Origin: Eudorina sp. 2006-703-Eu-15
Taxonomy: Eukaryota; Chlorophyta; Chlorophyceae; Chlamydomonadales; Volvocaceae
Length of the DNA stretch: 64,000 nucleotides
Direction of reading: 5' to 3'
NCBI GenBank assembly: GCA_003117195.1
Contig: BDSI01000002.1
Coordinates: 2,628,678-2,692,677, forward strand
Below, in pieces: positions 23,363-33,458 of the stretch (positions are counted from its first letter, which is position 1; the number at the start of each line of letters is the position of its first letter). Under the pieces are notes generated by a model. The model saw nothing but the letters and a program-made list of their open reading frames with translations. It had not been told where the DNA came from and ran no database searches. Made by a program: the position numbers and the translations under genes.

Positions 23363-25124
23363 TCAGGCGTCCGCATCTGTGAAGTTCAGGGGGTGGGCCA
23401 TCGGCACGGGCCGCCCACTGTTGGCCCCCGCGCTGTTGCCTCCACCCGTGGAGGCCCCCTCGCTGGCAGCACCGTCGCCTCCATTATTGGCGCCGCCCTG
23501 GGCGCGGATGCTGAACCTAACACCACCCGACTCGTTGGGCTGCAGCAACACAGCCAAACCCTTGACCGCCTGCGGCTGGGACTGGGGCGGCGGCTGCTGC
23601 TTGGGCAGCGGCTGCGGCTGCGGCGGCGAGGAGGCGCGTTGCGTCGGCTGGGGTGCTGATGGAGCCCGCGCCTCTGGCTTGACGGGTTCCGCCTCAGCAG
23701 GCTTACCGTTGCCGGCACCGGTCGCGGCCCCCGGTACTTCAGGAGGAGCAGGCGCTGCTTTCGCTGAAGATTTCGCCGCCTGCTTGCCGCTGGCGCCGGC
23801 GGCACTGTCGGCCGCAGTGGCCAGCGCGCGCAGGCTGATGCTGAGCTTGATGTCCCCAGAGTCGTCGGTCTTGAGAGACACCGCCACGCCCCGCTGCTGC
23901 TGCGGCTGCTGCTGCGGCTGCTGCTGCGGCTGTGGCTGTGGCTGCTGCTGCGGCTGTCGTTTCGGCGGCGATGAAGACTTGGGCAGGGCAGCCGGCTGCA
24001 CCGCCGACGAGGGGTGCGCTGCTGCCTGTGCGGGAGCACTGCCATTCCCGCCCGGAGCGCCAGCGCCGCCTCCACCTGCGGCGGCCTTGCCACTGGCTGC
24101 TGCACCCCTAGGGCCCCCCGCCCCTGGACCGCCGCTGACGATCCGAGCCACAGCTGCCTTGGCCACATCGGACACGGCCGCCTTCGCACCGCCGCCGGTG
24201 CTGCCTCCGCCGGCAGAACTCTGCGCTCCCGGCGCCGCCGCTGCAGCAGCAGCGGCCCCGGCCCCCGCGCCGCCGCTTCCAGCTGCCGCAGCAGGCTCGG
24301 ACCGCTCCCGGGCGCCGCTGCCTGCGTCACCCTTCTTTCCGCCCCCTGCGTTGCCACCGCGACCAGGAGCTGCCTCCTGGCCCGCCGCCGGCGCCCCCGC
24401 GCTGCCAGTGCCACCTGCAGGGCCCGCGGTCCCACCGGCCGCGGAACTGCCAGCGCCGCCGCGCTCACGCCGATTGGTGCTGCCGGTGCGGCCGCCACTA
24501 GCGCCTTTCTGCTGCTGCTCCTTGGCGGCACCCGATCCTCCGCTGTTGCGGGAGGTCTCCGTTGAACCCTGCCTTTGCTGCTGCTGCTGCTGCTGTACAG
24601 GCTGGGCGGCGCGACTGCCGCCGGCGTTCCCGGCCGCGTCCTGGCCGCGGCGACCCCGCTGCCCACCCGCGTCATCCGCTGCTGCGGCACCGCCTCGACC
24701 AGTGCTGCCTCCCGCAGGCCCACCGCTGCGCCCGCCAGCACCACCGTCCCTGTTGGCGCCACTGCCTCCGACTCCGAGCCCCGCCTGCGGGGCACCTTCC
24801 TCGCGCAGTCGGCGCTGCCGTGCAGCGTCCACAATCTCCTGTGCCGAGCGGTTATGAGGACCCACCGGCGGCACGCCAGGGCCGCTGCGCGGGGCGTCCC
24901 GTCCTGCGTGTCCGCCGTCACGACCCATGGGTCCGCCGTCGCGGCCCACGGGTCCGCCCGGGCCCATATTGCGGCCCGAGTCGCGCGCGCCCGAGCCGCC
25001 CATGCCGACGGCCGACCGATCGTCTCCTCGAGCGCCGGAGCGCATGTCGCGGTTTGCGCCAGGGCCCTGCTGTGGCGGCGGCGGAGGCCGCACGGTGTCG
25101 TGCTGGCGAACGTTGCCGCGGTCC
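23363..25124 (-). CDS. Gly/Ala/Gln/Pro-rich protein segment; possibly the last exon of the GYF gene
   Basis: A minus-strand frame is open from an in-frame stop near 25175 to a TGA at 23363-23365 (about 590 residues). No ATG lies at its beginning. Acceptor-like sites (GCGCAG before GGAC at 25124; CGCCAG before CACG at 25102) suggest an internal or terminal exon fed from upstream. The nearest upstream minus-strand gene is the GYF protein at 26.2-29.9 kb. The chain is mostly disordered: Gly/Asp/Arg-rich at the start, Gly/Ala-rich in the middle, then Pro/Gln runs. One helical-looking piece (AQEIVDAARQRRLREEG) is visible. Two related 16-residue motifs stand out near the end: AVSLKTDDSGDIKLSI and AVLLQPNESGGVRFSI. 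I do not recognise a function. The opposite strand is also open for long stretches; the motif repeat favours the minus strand. Confidence 0.55.
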
Positions 25125-26245
25125 CTGCGCACGTGTTTATCCGTGGCAGATGGGGCAGCCGGACCGACCACATGGGATCAATGGCATGGGATCAATGGCA
25201 GAAGATGGTCAGGTCAGGTGACACTACCGCGGATAGGCGGTTTAAGGTCATGGGTTCGAGTCCCAGGGTGACCCCCGACATTGTTCGGGAGCATGAGATT
25301 ATGGCTAGCTGCTGAGATGTGGAGTTGAGATCACAGTTGATGGATTGAGATTCGCACGCTAGATCGGTGGCGATTGCTGAACCCTCTGTCTCTACGGATG
25401 TGCGGGTGAATGGATGAGGTGGGATCCTTGGTTGGCAGGATCAACCGCCTTGGACCCTCGGTTCGTATGGAGTAGGTTCGGTGTGATGATGGTTGAAGGT
25501 GTCCTATAGCATCATATAAAACCGCGACGTAAACCCTTAGACAGGGCCCGGAAGCTTATCCACACTGTAACGGTACTACATATAGAAGATGCCCCTTCAA
25601 CAAGACATAACATGAAACAACTTGCTGCACCGACTACCTTTTATGGTACCTGCCGGACTTACTAAGTGGGAACCAAAGGAATTGCAAGTCGTCGCACCAA
25701 CCTCCCATTTGAACTATGTGAAGGATTAGGCCCCGGACAACGACGACCCCTCTCAGCTCACTCCCTTTGCGAGGCGCACGTGTTCATAATGCTCATGGAT
25801 GCATGCCGTACCTGTCGTACCGGTCGTATCTGTCATGGTCCATTCGGGCGTCCTGCGCACTCTGCCGCGAGGGAATCGTCGGGGCGCTCCGCCCGGCGGC
25901 ACCCGCGGCAGGACCCCCGGGGAGCCCAGACGGCACCAGTCCGGACCAGGAGGGCGGGGGCCGGCCGCGGCGCAGGTCCTCCTGCAATGCAACCATGCAG
26001 TCGTGGCGTCGTTCAGTGTCTCCAAGACGACGCCCGCAGTCCATACGAAGAAGGCACGAGGCCCGAAAGCAAGACCCCCAGGAGGTCGGCTGCTCTCCGC
26101 CTCCCTTCCGTCTTTCCCGGACAGTCCCGCCGCACGCGCCACTGTTCAGAGCTGCCAACTTGTCCAGGGCTTCAGTTTCCGAATCAAATGCCACGTCACT
26201 CGCGCAGCCGGACACTACTTGAGTGGCAGATGCCCGGCACCGCGG
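25125..26245. other. Intron or spacer between the Gly/Ala-rich segment and the GYF exons
   Basis: No gene was identified. A tRNA-like stretch with a perfect B-box (GGTTCGAGTCC) lies at about 25207-25273. If the GYF gene runs on to 23363, this is its last intron. Confidence 0.4.
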
Positions 26246-29200
26246 CTAGTTGTGACTACTTGCGCATGAAGCCCCCTCACAGGTGGGCAAACGCAGCGGC
26301 GGGGACGTTACGTCCCCGACACGCGCCGGCGCTTCCCGACGCACCATGCGAAGCGGCTGGTACTTGCGGTGCGAGCTGACGGCGTCCAGCAGCGTCCCCA
26401 CCGAGATGAACCACGCGTCGCGTCCACGGCCCGAGGAGGACAGCTGCTCCGGTGCCTTCATCTCGTTGTCGTACTGCATAGCGCCGGGCAGCAGAACGCC
26501 CACCACCCGCACGTCCAGCCGCAGATGCCCCTGCTTGCACCAGCTCACCATGCGGCTGGGCTGGAAGGGGCCCTGCGGAACAAAAAAACAACACAACACA
26601 ACACAACCGGCCGGGTGTGGACAGGCGGGAGCCGCGCGACGGTTGTGCCAGGTGATAATCGTCGCGCGGGGAGTACGGCCATCCGCCGGTTCACCATCAA
26701 GAAGCATTGTGACATTTTGGTGATGCTGGTGCGGCAATGATGGCACATCATTCGTTCCTGTAAGGCTAAAGATGCCCAGGTTCAGTAACAAGGTCGACGC
26801 TTCCCGATCACTGTACCCTTTCCTTTCACCACATGTTACACCACACCGGCTACCTCAACACCACCGTTGAGTGCAGTTCGTGCCGTACCGCTCCGAGTAT
26901 CACCCGGTGGTCCCGGAGTGTGTGATAGAAATGGTACACACACGGCTTCCTGTCTCGAGGCTCAGTCACTTCGTCAACACACACATCCCATCACGCTCCT
27001 TCCGCTGTCCGTTCTTCCTTGCTTACCTGCACCTCGCCCTGGTCGTCCAGGTAAAACCAGCGCAGGTCAGCGCTGTGGTCGCAGAAGAAAAGCCCCACAG
27101 CCTCCTGCAGACGACCTTGGTCGGCGGCCTCGCCGGAGGCGTCCGTGGGTGCCTCAGACGGGCCGTGCGCCGGTGGGGGCGGCGGGGGAGGTGCCTTGGT
27201 CCCGCCAGTGGTAGGAGGTGCGGCCGGGGATGACAAGCCATGCGGTGGACGAGCAGGGCGCACGAGCCCACAGAAGCTTTCAGCCCATGCCGGAAACGCG
27301 CAGAGTTCAGCGCACGGAAACCACACACAAACTGCCATACGCACCAAATTTGTAAACGTAGCTCAGGGCTGTGTGGCTGCATACGACGTGCTTGCCCATG
27401 GACGCAAGAACACAAAGCCGAATGCCGCCCATCCAACACCCTCGCAACCATCTCTTAACGCATGAGGACGCCCCTCGACTCCCGTCCGCACCCCGCACCA
27501 CACCTGCTGCACTGGGGCCGCCGGCTTCGGAACGATCGATGTCGGAGACGCCGGCGGAATAGGGGGCGGGAAGGGCGACCCACCGATCGCCCGGTTGATA
27601 TCCCGCATGACCAGCCCGATCTGGGTCCAGTAACCGCCCACGCACCGCACGTAGACACCATGGTCAAAGTGTCCTGAGGCAACGTGGGCCGGGACAAGGC
27701 CACTGCCGCTTCACAGAAGGCTGAGGGCAGCTGAAGACATTGCCTTGATCCCACGCACGTTCTGACATATGATGTGTTCAGTTAAAGGGGCTTACAATGC
27801 CGCGGACAAATTCAGATTCCCTGCTTGCTCGGCCCAAACGCCCATCGAGTCCCATGAATCGCCCAGGACCCGTCTTAACCAGCCCACGGGTGTAATCCAA
27901 TACACCCAGGCCTGGCACTCGAGCCCACGCTCACTGACGCAACTCGCATTGCCACTCACCGCCCGACCACCAGTCGTACATGCTCCGTACGGGGAACGGA
28001 CCCTGAGCGTTACCCTGCACCATAAAATCACGTAGGAGGTATATCGCTTAGACAAGCTCTTCAGATAGACTGAGAGGTAAGCTGCCCAAGGAAGATAGTC
28101 AAATTTTCATCGCCAGATAAATTGCACAAGGTGGGATCTTCATCGCGGTAGAGGGGGGCCCCATGCCCTCTGGTGGAACCAAAATGCGAAACGGCAATCA
28201 ACGCATGCCCCTACATCCATACCAGCACCCCGAAACCGCCGGTTGCATTTACCTTCGTGTCCAGGTACTCCCAGGCAACCTCGAACGGCGCAGTTGAAGT
28301 GACCTCCGGCAGCACAGGCAGCTCAGCTGCGCCAGGAGGTGGCTTTGGCAGTGGTTGCTGCTGTACCCGCAGTCGCTGTTGCTGCTCCTGCGGTTGCGGC
28401 TGCTGGTGCTGCTGCTGGGGTGCCGCCGCCGGTGACTGTGGTTGAAACTGCTGAGGCGCAAACGCTGGGGGTTGCTGGTGCTGCATTTGGTGCGACGGGT
28501 GCTGCGGCTGGTGACCATGTGGCACATGTTGCTGTTGCTGTTGTGGTTGCTGGTGATGCTGTTGTGGTTGCGGCTTCTGCTGCGGCTGCTGTGGTTGCTG
28601 CGGCAAGTGGTGCGGCTGCTGACCGTGCGGCTTCTGCTGTTGCTGTTGCTGTTGCTGTGGCGGCACGCCGTAAACGACGCCCTGGTGCTGTGCCGTGTGC
28701 TGCTGAAGCAGCTCCTGGGTCAAGCGGACCTGGTTGGCTTGCTGGCTGTGCTGATGTTGCTGCTGCTGCTGCTGTCCCGGCTGCTGCACTTGGAGAAGCA
28801 TTTGCTGCATTGAGGCCGGATCATACTGCGGCTGCGGCTGCTGCGGCTTGCCCTGGTGCTGCGCCTGCTGACCCATGACGTGAGGTCGAGCGCCGGAGGG
28901 GTGAAAGGGGGACGAAGGAGCGGCTGCCGCGCCCGAAGTGGCGCCCTGCGCCCCCGCACCGCCGCTCAGGGGCATCTGGCCCCAGCCCGCGGAGGCGGCT
29001 GTCGTCGCGGCTGCTGTCGCGGCCGCCGCAGCGCGGCTCCCACCGCTTTGGTCAAATGGATCGGATGGCAGCGGCTGCCCAGCTGTAGGCGTGCCTGACG
29101 CCGCATGGGCGTGGAGGTAGGCTTCCAGCCCCGCCATCGAACCCGCCGGCACGGTCCCACCGCCTGCAGCGCCAGTGCCACTCGCGCTGGCCGCAGGACC

Positions 29201-29863
29201 TCCGCCGCCATGTCCATGAGCAGTCGAAGGCCGGGCCGCGCCGGCACCATCGACGCCAGTGACTGGCACCCCATGGGCACCAGCCTGCTGGGGCTTACCG
29301 CCGGGGTGTCCCAATCCAAGCCCGACATTACTTCCTGCAGTCGTGCTGTTAGCCGCGACGGAGGCTGTGACGCCGCCGCTGGCCGGGCCTGGCCGCTGGT
29401 GGCTGGAAGCAGTGCCAGGTTGGGGTGCATTCACGGCGCTGCCAGGGAACGACGAGGTGCCACCGACAAGGCCCGAAGATCCCAACAGAGAGGTGTCAGG
29501 CCCAAGAGGTATGTTTCCCCAGCCCACTCCGGAATTCGCTGTTGCAAAGCGCCAGGGGTGATTCAGCGGGATAGGAAGCACAGAAGGTTAGAACTTTGGC
29601 GCTCTAAAAACACATCAGATCAACCTATCACAACCGTTCAGCAACCGAGTTTTGTTTTGTGCCCTGTGCATTTACCAATCGCCACACATCAGTGCAAACT
29701 CTGTTCCGTGAACACTTTTTTGGCGCCAACCCTAATACCAACGCACCCAGCACTGTCGCTGGGCGCATACATCGTAATGACGAAACCAGAACGCGATGAA
29801 CGCGACGACGACGACCTTCCCAACGACCATCCCGTCACCGAAAGGGTCACGGACATGAGACAT
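26246..29863 (-). CDS. Protein with two GYF domains
   Basis: Minus-strand exons: tentative first exon 29863-29839, then 29538-28253, 28014-27960, 27673-27504, one ending at 27027 (acceptor not fixed, within about 27190-27350), and 26572-26246. The second exon encodes a Gln/Pro-rich, probably disordered chain of about 430 residues. Joining 28253 to 28014 and 27960 to 27673 restores a GYF domain in phase: WEYLDTK, then GNAQGPFPVRSMYDWW, then SGGHF. The exon ending at 27027 joined to 26572 gives a second one: WFYLDDQGEVQ, then GPFQPSRMVSWCKQGHL. Both keep the family pattern W-x-Y-x-D-x-x-G-x-x-Q-G-P-F-x4-M-x2-W. GYF domains bind Pro-rich peptides in splicing and translational-repression proteins such as CD2BP2 and GIGYF. 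The role here is inferred only. The final exon ends at a TAG (26246-26248), or it splices on to the Gly/Ala-rich segment. Confidence 0.8.
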
Positions 29864-30854
29864 AGCAGCGACCACTGCGGTTACACGAACGCTTCAACGC
29901 ATACGTAAATCATGACCATGCAAAGCATACAAGATCAAGATGGTAACGCCTGGCATCCACCTCGTCGTGATACCTCCTACCTTGCGGAAACGCGTTGTTC
30001 GTCGCAGAACTCCACCCCGTTCCAGAAAACGGAAGCCCCACTCCGCCCCATGACGACCCGCCTAAGCCCCTTCCACCGCCAGCGGGCGGACGTCCTGCGC
30101 TGCTCATCACTTGAACGCTTCAACGGCGTCAGATCAATGGGCCTGCACAGGCATAAAACCACACCATGCCAGACACGCAAACTAAACAAGTAGCTGAGAT
30201 GAACTCATTTATCACAGAGAACAAGCTGTTGCTGCCGCATGGTCCTAACCTTCACATTTTCGTGACCTGGTCCCCATCCTCGGGTAAACATCGCGATCCC
30301 TGAGGGACGCCCCTTCGTACCGCCTCTAGTTGCTAACTTAGTCTCGAGGTTGACAAAACTTACTGTGCAGCTCGTAACGGACGGGGTAAGCGTGCCGGAG
30401 GAACAGTTGGGACCACAACGTCGAGGCCCTCAATTGAACTCCTTGCACTTCTCTGCAAGAAAACGTCGACCCTCTGCGGCAAGGTTTGCAAAATAACTAT
30501 GGAATCAAACTGCCGTTCGTGATGCCGTATGCCGCACACCATGTCGCTGTGACAATATCCTTACTTCCTTGGGTCCTGCATAGATTTGCAACGTCCAAGT
30601 TTCCAGTCTATGTGAATAGCTGATGGCTGCAAGTTCCTGTAAAGTCTGTGCTGCTTGCTAGCCGAAAGTGCAACACACGGTGCAATATATATTATTTAAA
30701 AGCCCGAAAACATTCATGACACTATTGTTGAGGGTCAGTGGGTGACGCACACACGGCAGGCTAACCATCAGACGGGTTGGGCACTGCACAATCCTCTGCT
30801 CCATTGGTACCTTGTAGTTACATTCAGACTGTGGATTGCCACCTGTCTTCCAGA
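29864..30854. other. Spacer between divergently transcribed genes
   Basis: Lies between the GYF gene (minus) and TIM14 (plus), so it should contain both promoters. No TATA box or other element stands out, and no gene was identified. Confidence 0.5.
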
Positions 30855-32198
30855 ATGGTGAGTGAATTGCGCGGCTCTGGTGCATCCGGCGCCTGAGACG
30901 CTTCCCGTTCTGTGCGCGCGGTGCTAGCTGCGTCACGTGCATTGGTTGCTAGGCGTATTCACCTGCTGTGTGCACGGCTTTCCCCTGCATACCTTGCCAC
31001 ACAGCCCGGGTCTTCGGTACGGTCGTCACCTGCCTGTCCCCCTTCCGGCTGTCCACCAACCCCATGCAATTGTCGGGCCCAACAGGCGACCCCGCTGATG
31101 GCAGGACTTGGAGTGGCGGCGGTGGCTTTCGTGGGCAAACAGGCAGTTCAAACGTACGTGAAGTTGAAGTCAGCTTCTGGGCCCATTTTCAACGTCGGAA
31201 AGCAGTACTACAAGGTACAGAGGCGGCGGTGATGGCAGGAGCCTCTGGGCGTGATGGCGGCGTGATGCATCTCGATGGAAGGTCGTGCCAGTCTGCATGA
31301 CCCACCGTCATGGGGTTGCGCGTACCCAGTGCGCCCAACGCGGCGGCCTGCTGGCTGTCGCGCATCGCCTGCACCTAGGTCTCTCACCTTTGGCCGGACG
31401 TCCGGGGCCGCGAAACGACGTCGCACCGCCCCGCCCTCCCGTTGCCCCTGTTCCTGTCCCTGGCCCCCCTGTTGGCGGCCGCGCACCAGGGCGGGTTCCT
31501 GCCGGAGATGACCCGGCGGGAGGCCTCCCTCATTCTGGGCGTGCGGGAGTCAGCGGGGGAGGAGCGCATCAAAGAGGCCCACCGTCGCATCATGGTGGCC
31601 AACCATCCGGATTCAGGTTAGGCGCGTGAGACGTGAGGGGGCGAGAGAGGGGGTCAGCGGGTCCCAGCGGCAGCGTCATTATTGGGGGGAGCGGCCTGAC
31701 ACGGGCGACCTCAGCTGCCGTGATGCGACGTACTCGAGAAACAGACCAGCCCCGCTGCAGGGCGGGAAACGCGCGCTGACATCATAGCTAGTCAGGCACG
31801 GTAGTGCGGGGCGGCACGGGAGTGAGGTGCAGCGACGCGTGCGACAGGAAGCGAGGAGGGTCATTCGGGGAGATGGATTTGCACGGGCCGAGCGATGAAG
31901 TTGGGTTGTGCGCAAGGATGCATTCGGCTGGAGTGGCCTATCGGTGCCGTGCCCTCCCGGAACGGGCTGGATGGTGACGTGGCGGCTGCGTCGTCAGGGT
32001 AGCTGTGTGCCCCCACAGTGAGCGGTTGGGCACCGAAGATTGAAGCGGCTTACATCTGCCGGACCCGCTGAAAGCTGTTCGATCCCCTGTGGCCCCCTCC
32101 TGCGTGTCGCAGGCGGCAGCAGCTATGTCGCCGCTAAGGTCAACGAAGCCAAGGACCTGCTCCTCGGGAAGAAGAAGTCGGGGCGCTCGCCGTTTTGA
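30855..32198 (+). CDS. PAM18: TIM14/PAM18 J-domain subunit of the mitochondrial import motor
   Basis: Exons: 30855-30857 (ATG only), 31086-31214, 31490-31616, 32113-32198. They join in phase to 114 residues, close to the length of human DNAJC19. The chain starts [18 protein letters not shown], a short hydrophobic membrane segment. The J domain begins at [20 protein letters not shown], and the HPD tripeptide needed to stimulate Hsp70 ATPase is at residues 83-85, followed by [17 protein letters not shown]. The family protein sits in the inner mitochondrial membrane with the J domain in the matrix, where it activates mtHsp70 at the TIM23 channel. The start is set by frame and by the donor directly after the ATG (ATG then GTGAGT). 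The next possible start is Met6, inside exon 2, which would shorten the protein by only five residues. Confidence 0.95.
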
Positions 32199-33458
32199 GG
32201 CGCCGTCAGTTGTTCCTTGCACATCACATGCGCGGAATCCTCGGGTGCGGCAGTTGCTGAGACAACAATCTGCCCCCTGTTTTTTTTTCGCTACGCAGTC
32301 TCAGCTGCAGGTGGACCCGATTGGGACACCGTCTTGCACGGAGACGTGTACGGCGACGGCATGGTTGACATTCCGGTGTGGCCTGTCCGTGAGTGGTGGT
32401 GGCGGTCTTAACGTCCAGTGCTGCTGGGGTAGCACGCTGAGGCGCTGCAGGGTTGGTGCGTGGGGGAGTTATGAAAGCGCAGGGGCAGCGTTGCGAGTCG
32501 CGAGGCGGTGAGATGGGGGCGGACGTTGTGAAGAGCTAGAAGAGGCGTGGCGTATGAGCTGAGGGCATTCCTCGACAGATAGTACACCTCAGCGGTGTAG
32601 CGCGACTGAGTGTAGGATGAGAAAAAGAATTTGTGCAATGCAGGAGTGACCATGCGGCTGCTTCTGGCCGAATTAGTGTCGCAGGGTGTCGCACGTGGTC
32701 GCTGGACCTCCGAGGGGGATGTTGCGGACGGCTTTGGGTTGCCATGATAGCGACGCCATTCCTCCACAATGGCTGTTGTACAACGAACACGGGTTAGTTG
32801 CGTTGTGCGCCTCCGCATCGGTTTCGGTGCGGAGCAGGCAGAGTGGACGCAACCATTTGCAAATTGCGCTTGACAATCGAAAGCGTCAGTTCCGAGATCG
32901 ATCGGAATACGCACTAACAAATGCGCTCATCACTATAAGATGTACGCAAACCTCAAATTCCCAGCTTCGTGTTGAAGCCGTCGCGGAGCTTTGGAACAGG
33001 GAAGAATGCATATTTCAGAACGGACCGCTTTAGCATTTCGCTTTGACAGTCGTCCTTTCCGTCTTCCCTTACCGAACAATCAACCTTTACAGTGTTGATT
33101 TCTGACATTTTTTCGCAAAAGAATCAACATCCACACCGCTTCGCTAGCGCGTTAACCGCTTCAGTAAGGTCCTTCAGTAAGGGCCCGTCCGGCACTGCAC
33201 GACAGGTCGCTGAGGTCGCCCCCTTTCTTAAGGCCATCACTACTAAAGCAAATATTTCTGAGTGAGAAGCATATTGTGTCTACCCTGCTTGTCCAGCATT
33301 ACGTTTTACGTGGCCTTGTGGCCTTCGGCGCCGACACGGGGTGACAATAAAAGCTACTCATCGTGATTGTCACGAACCAGCTCTGAATTAATATCGCGCA
33401 ATTATCGCAATTGCTTTACTTGATACTGCAATCCTAGCCTTCGCCTGACTCCCACAAC
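32199..33458. other. Spacer between TIM14 and the methyltransferase gene
   Basis: Holds the 3' UTR of TIM14 and the promoter of the next gene. No further gene was identified. Confidence 0.5.
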
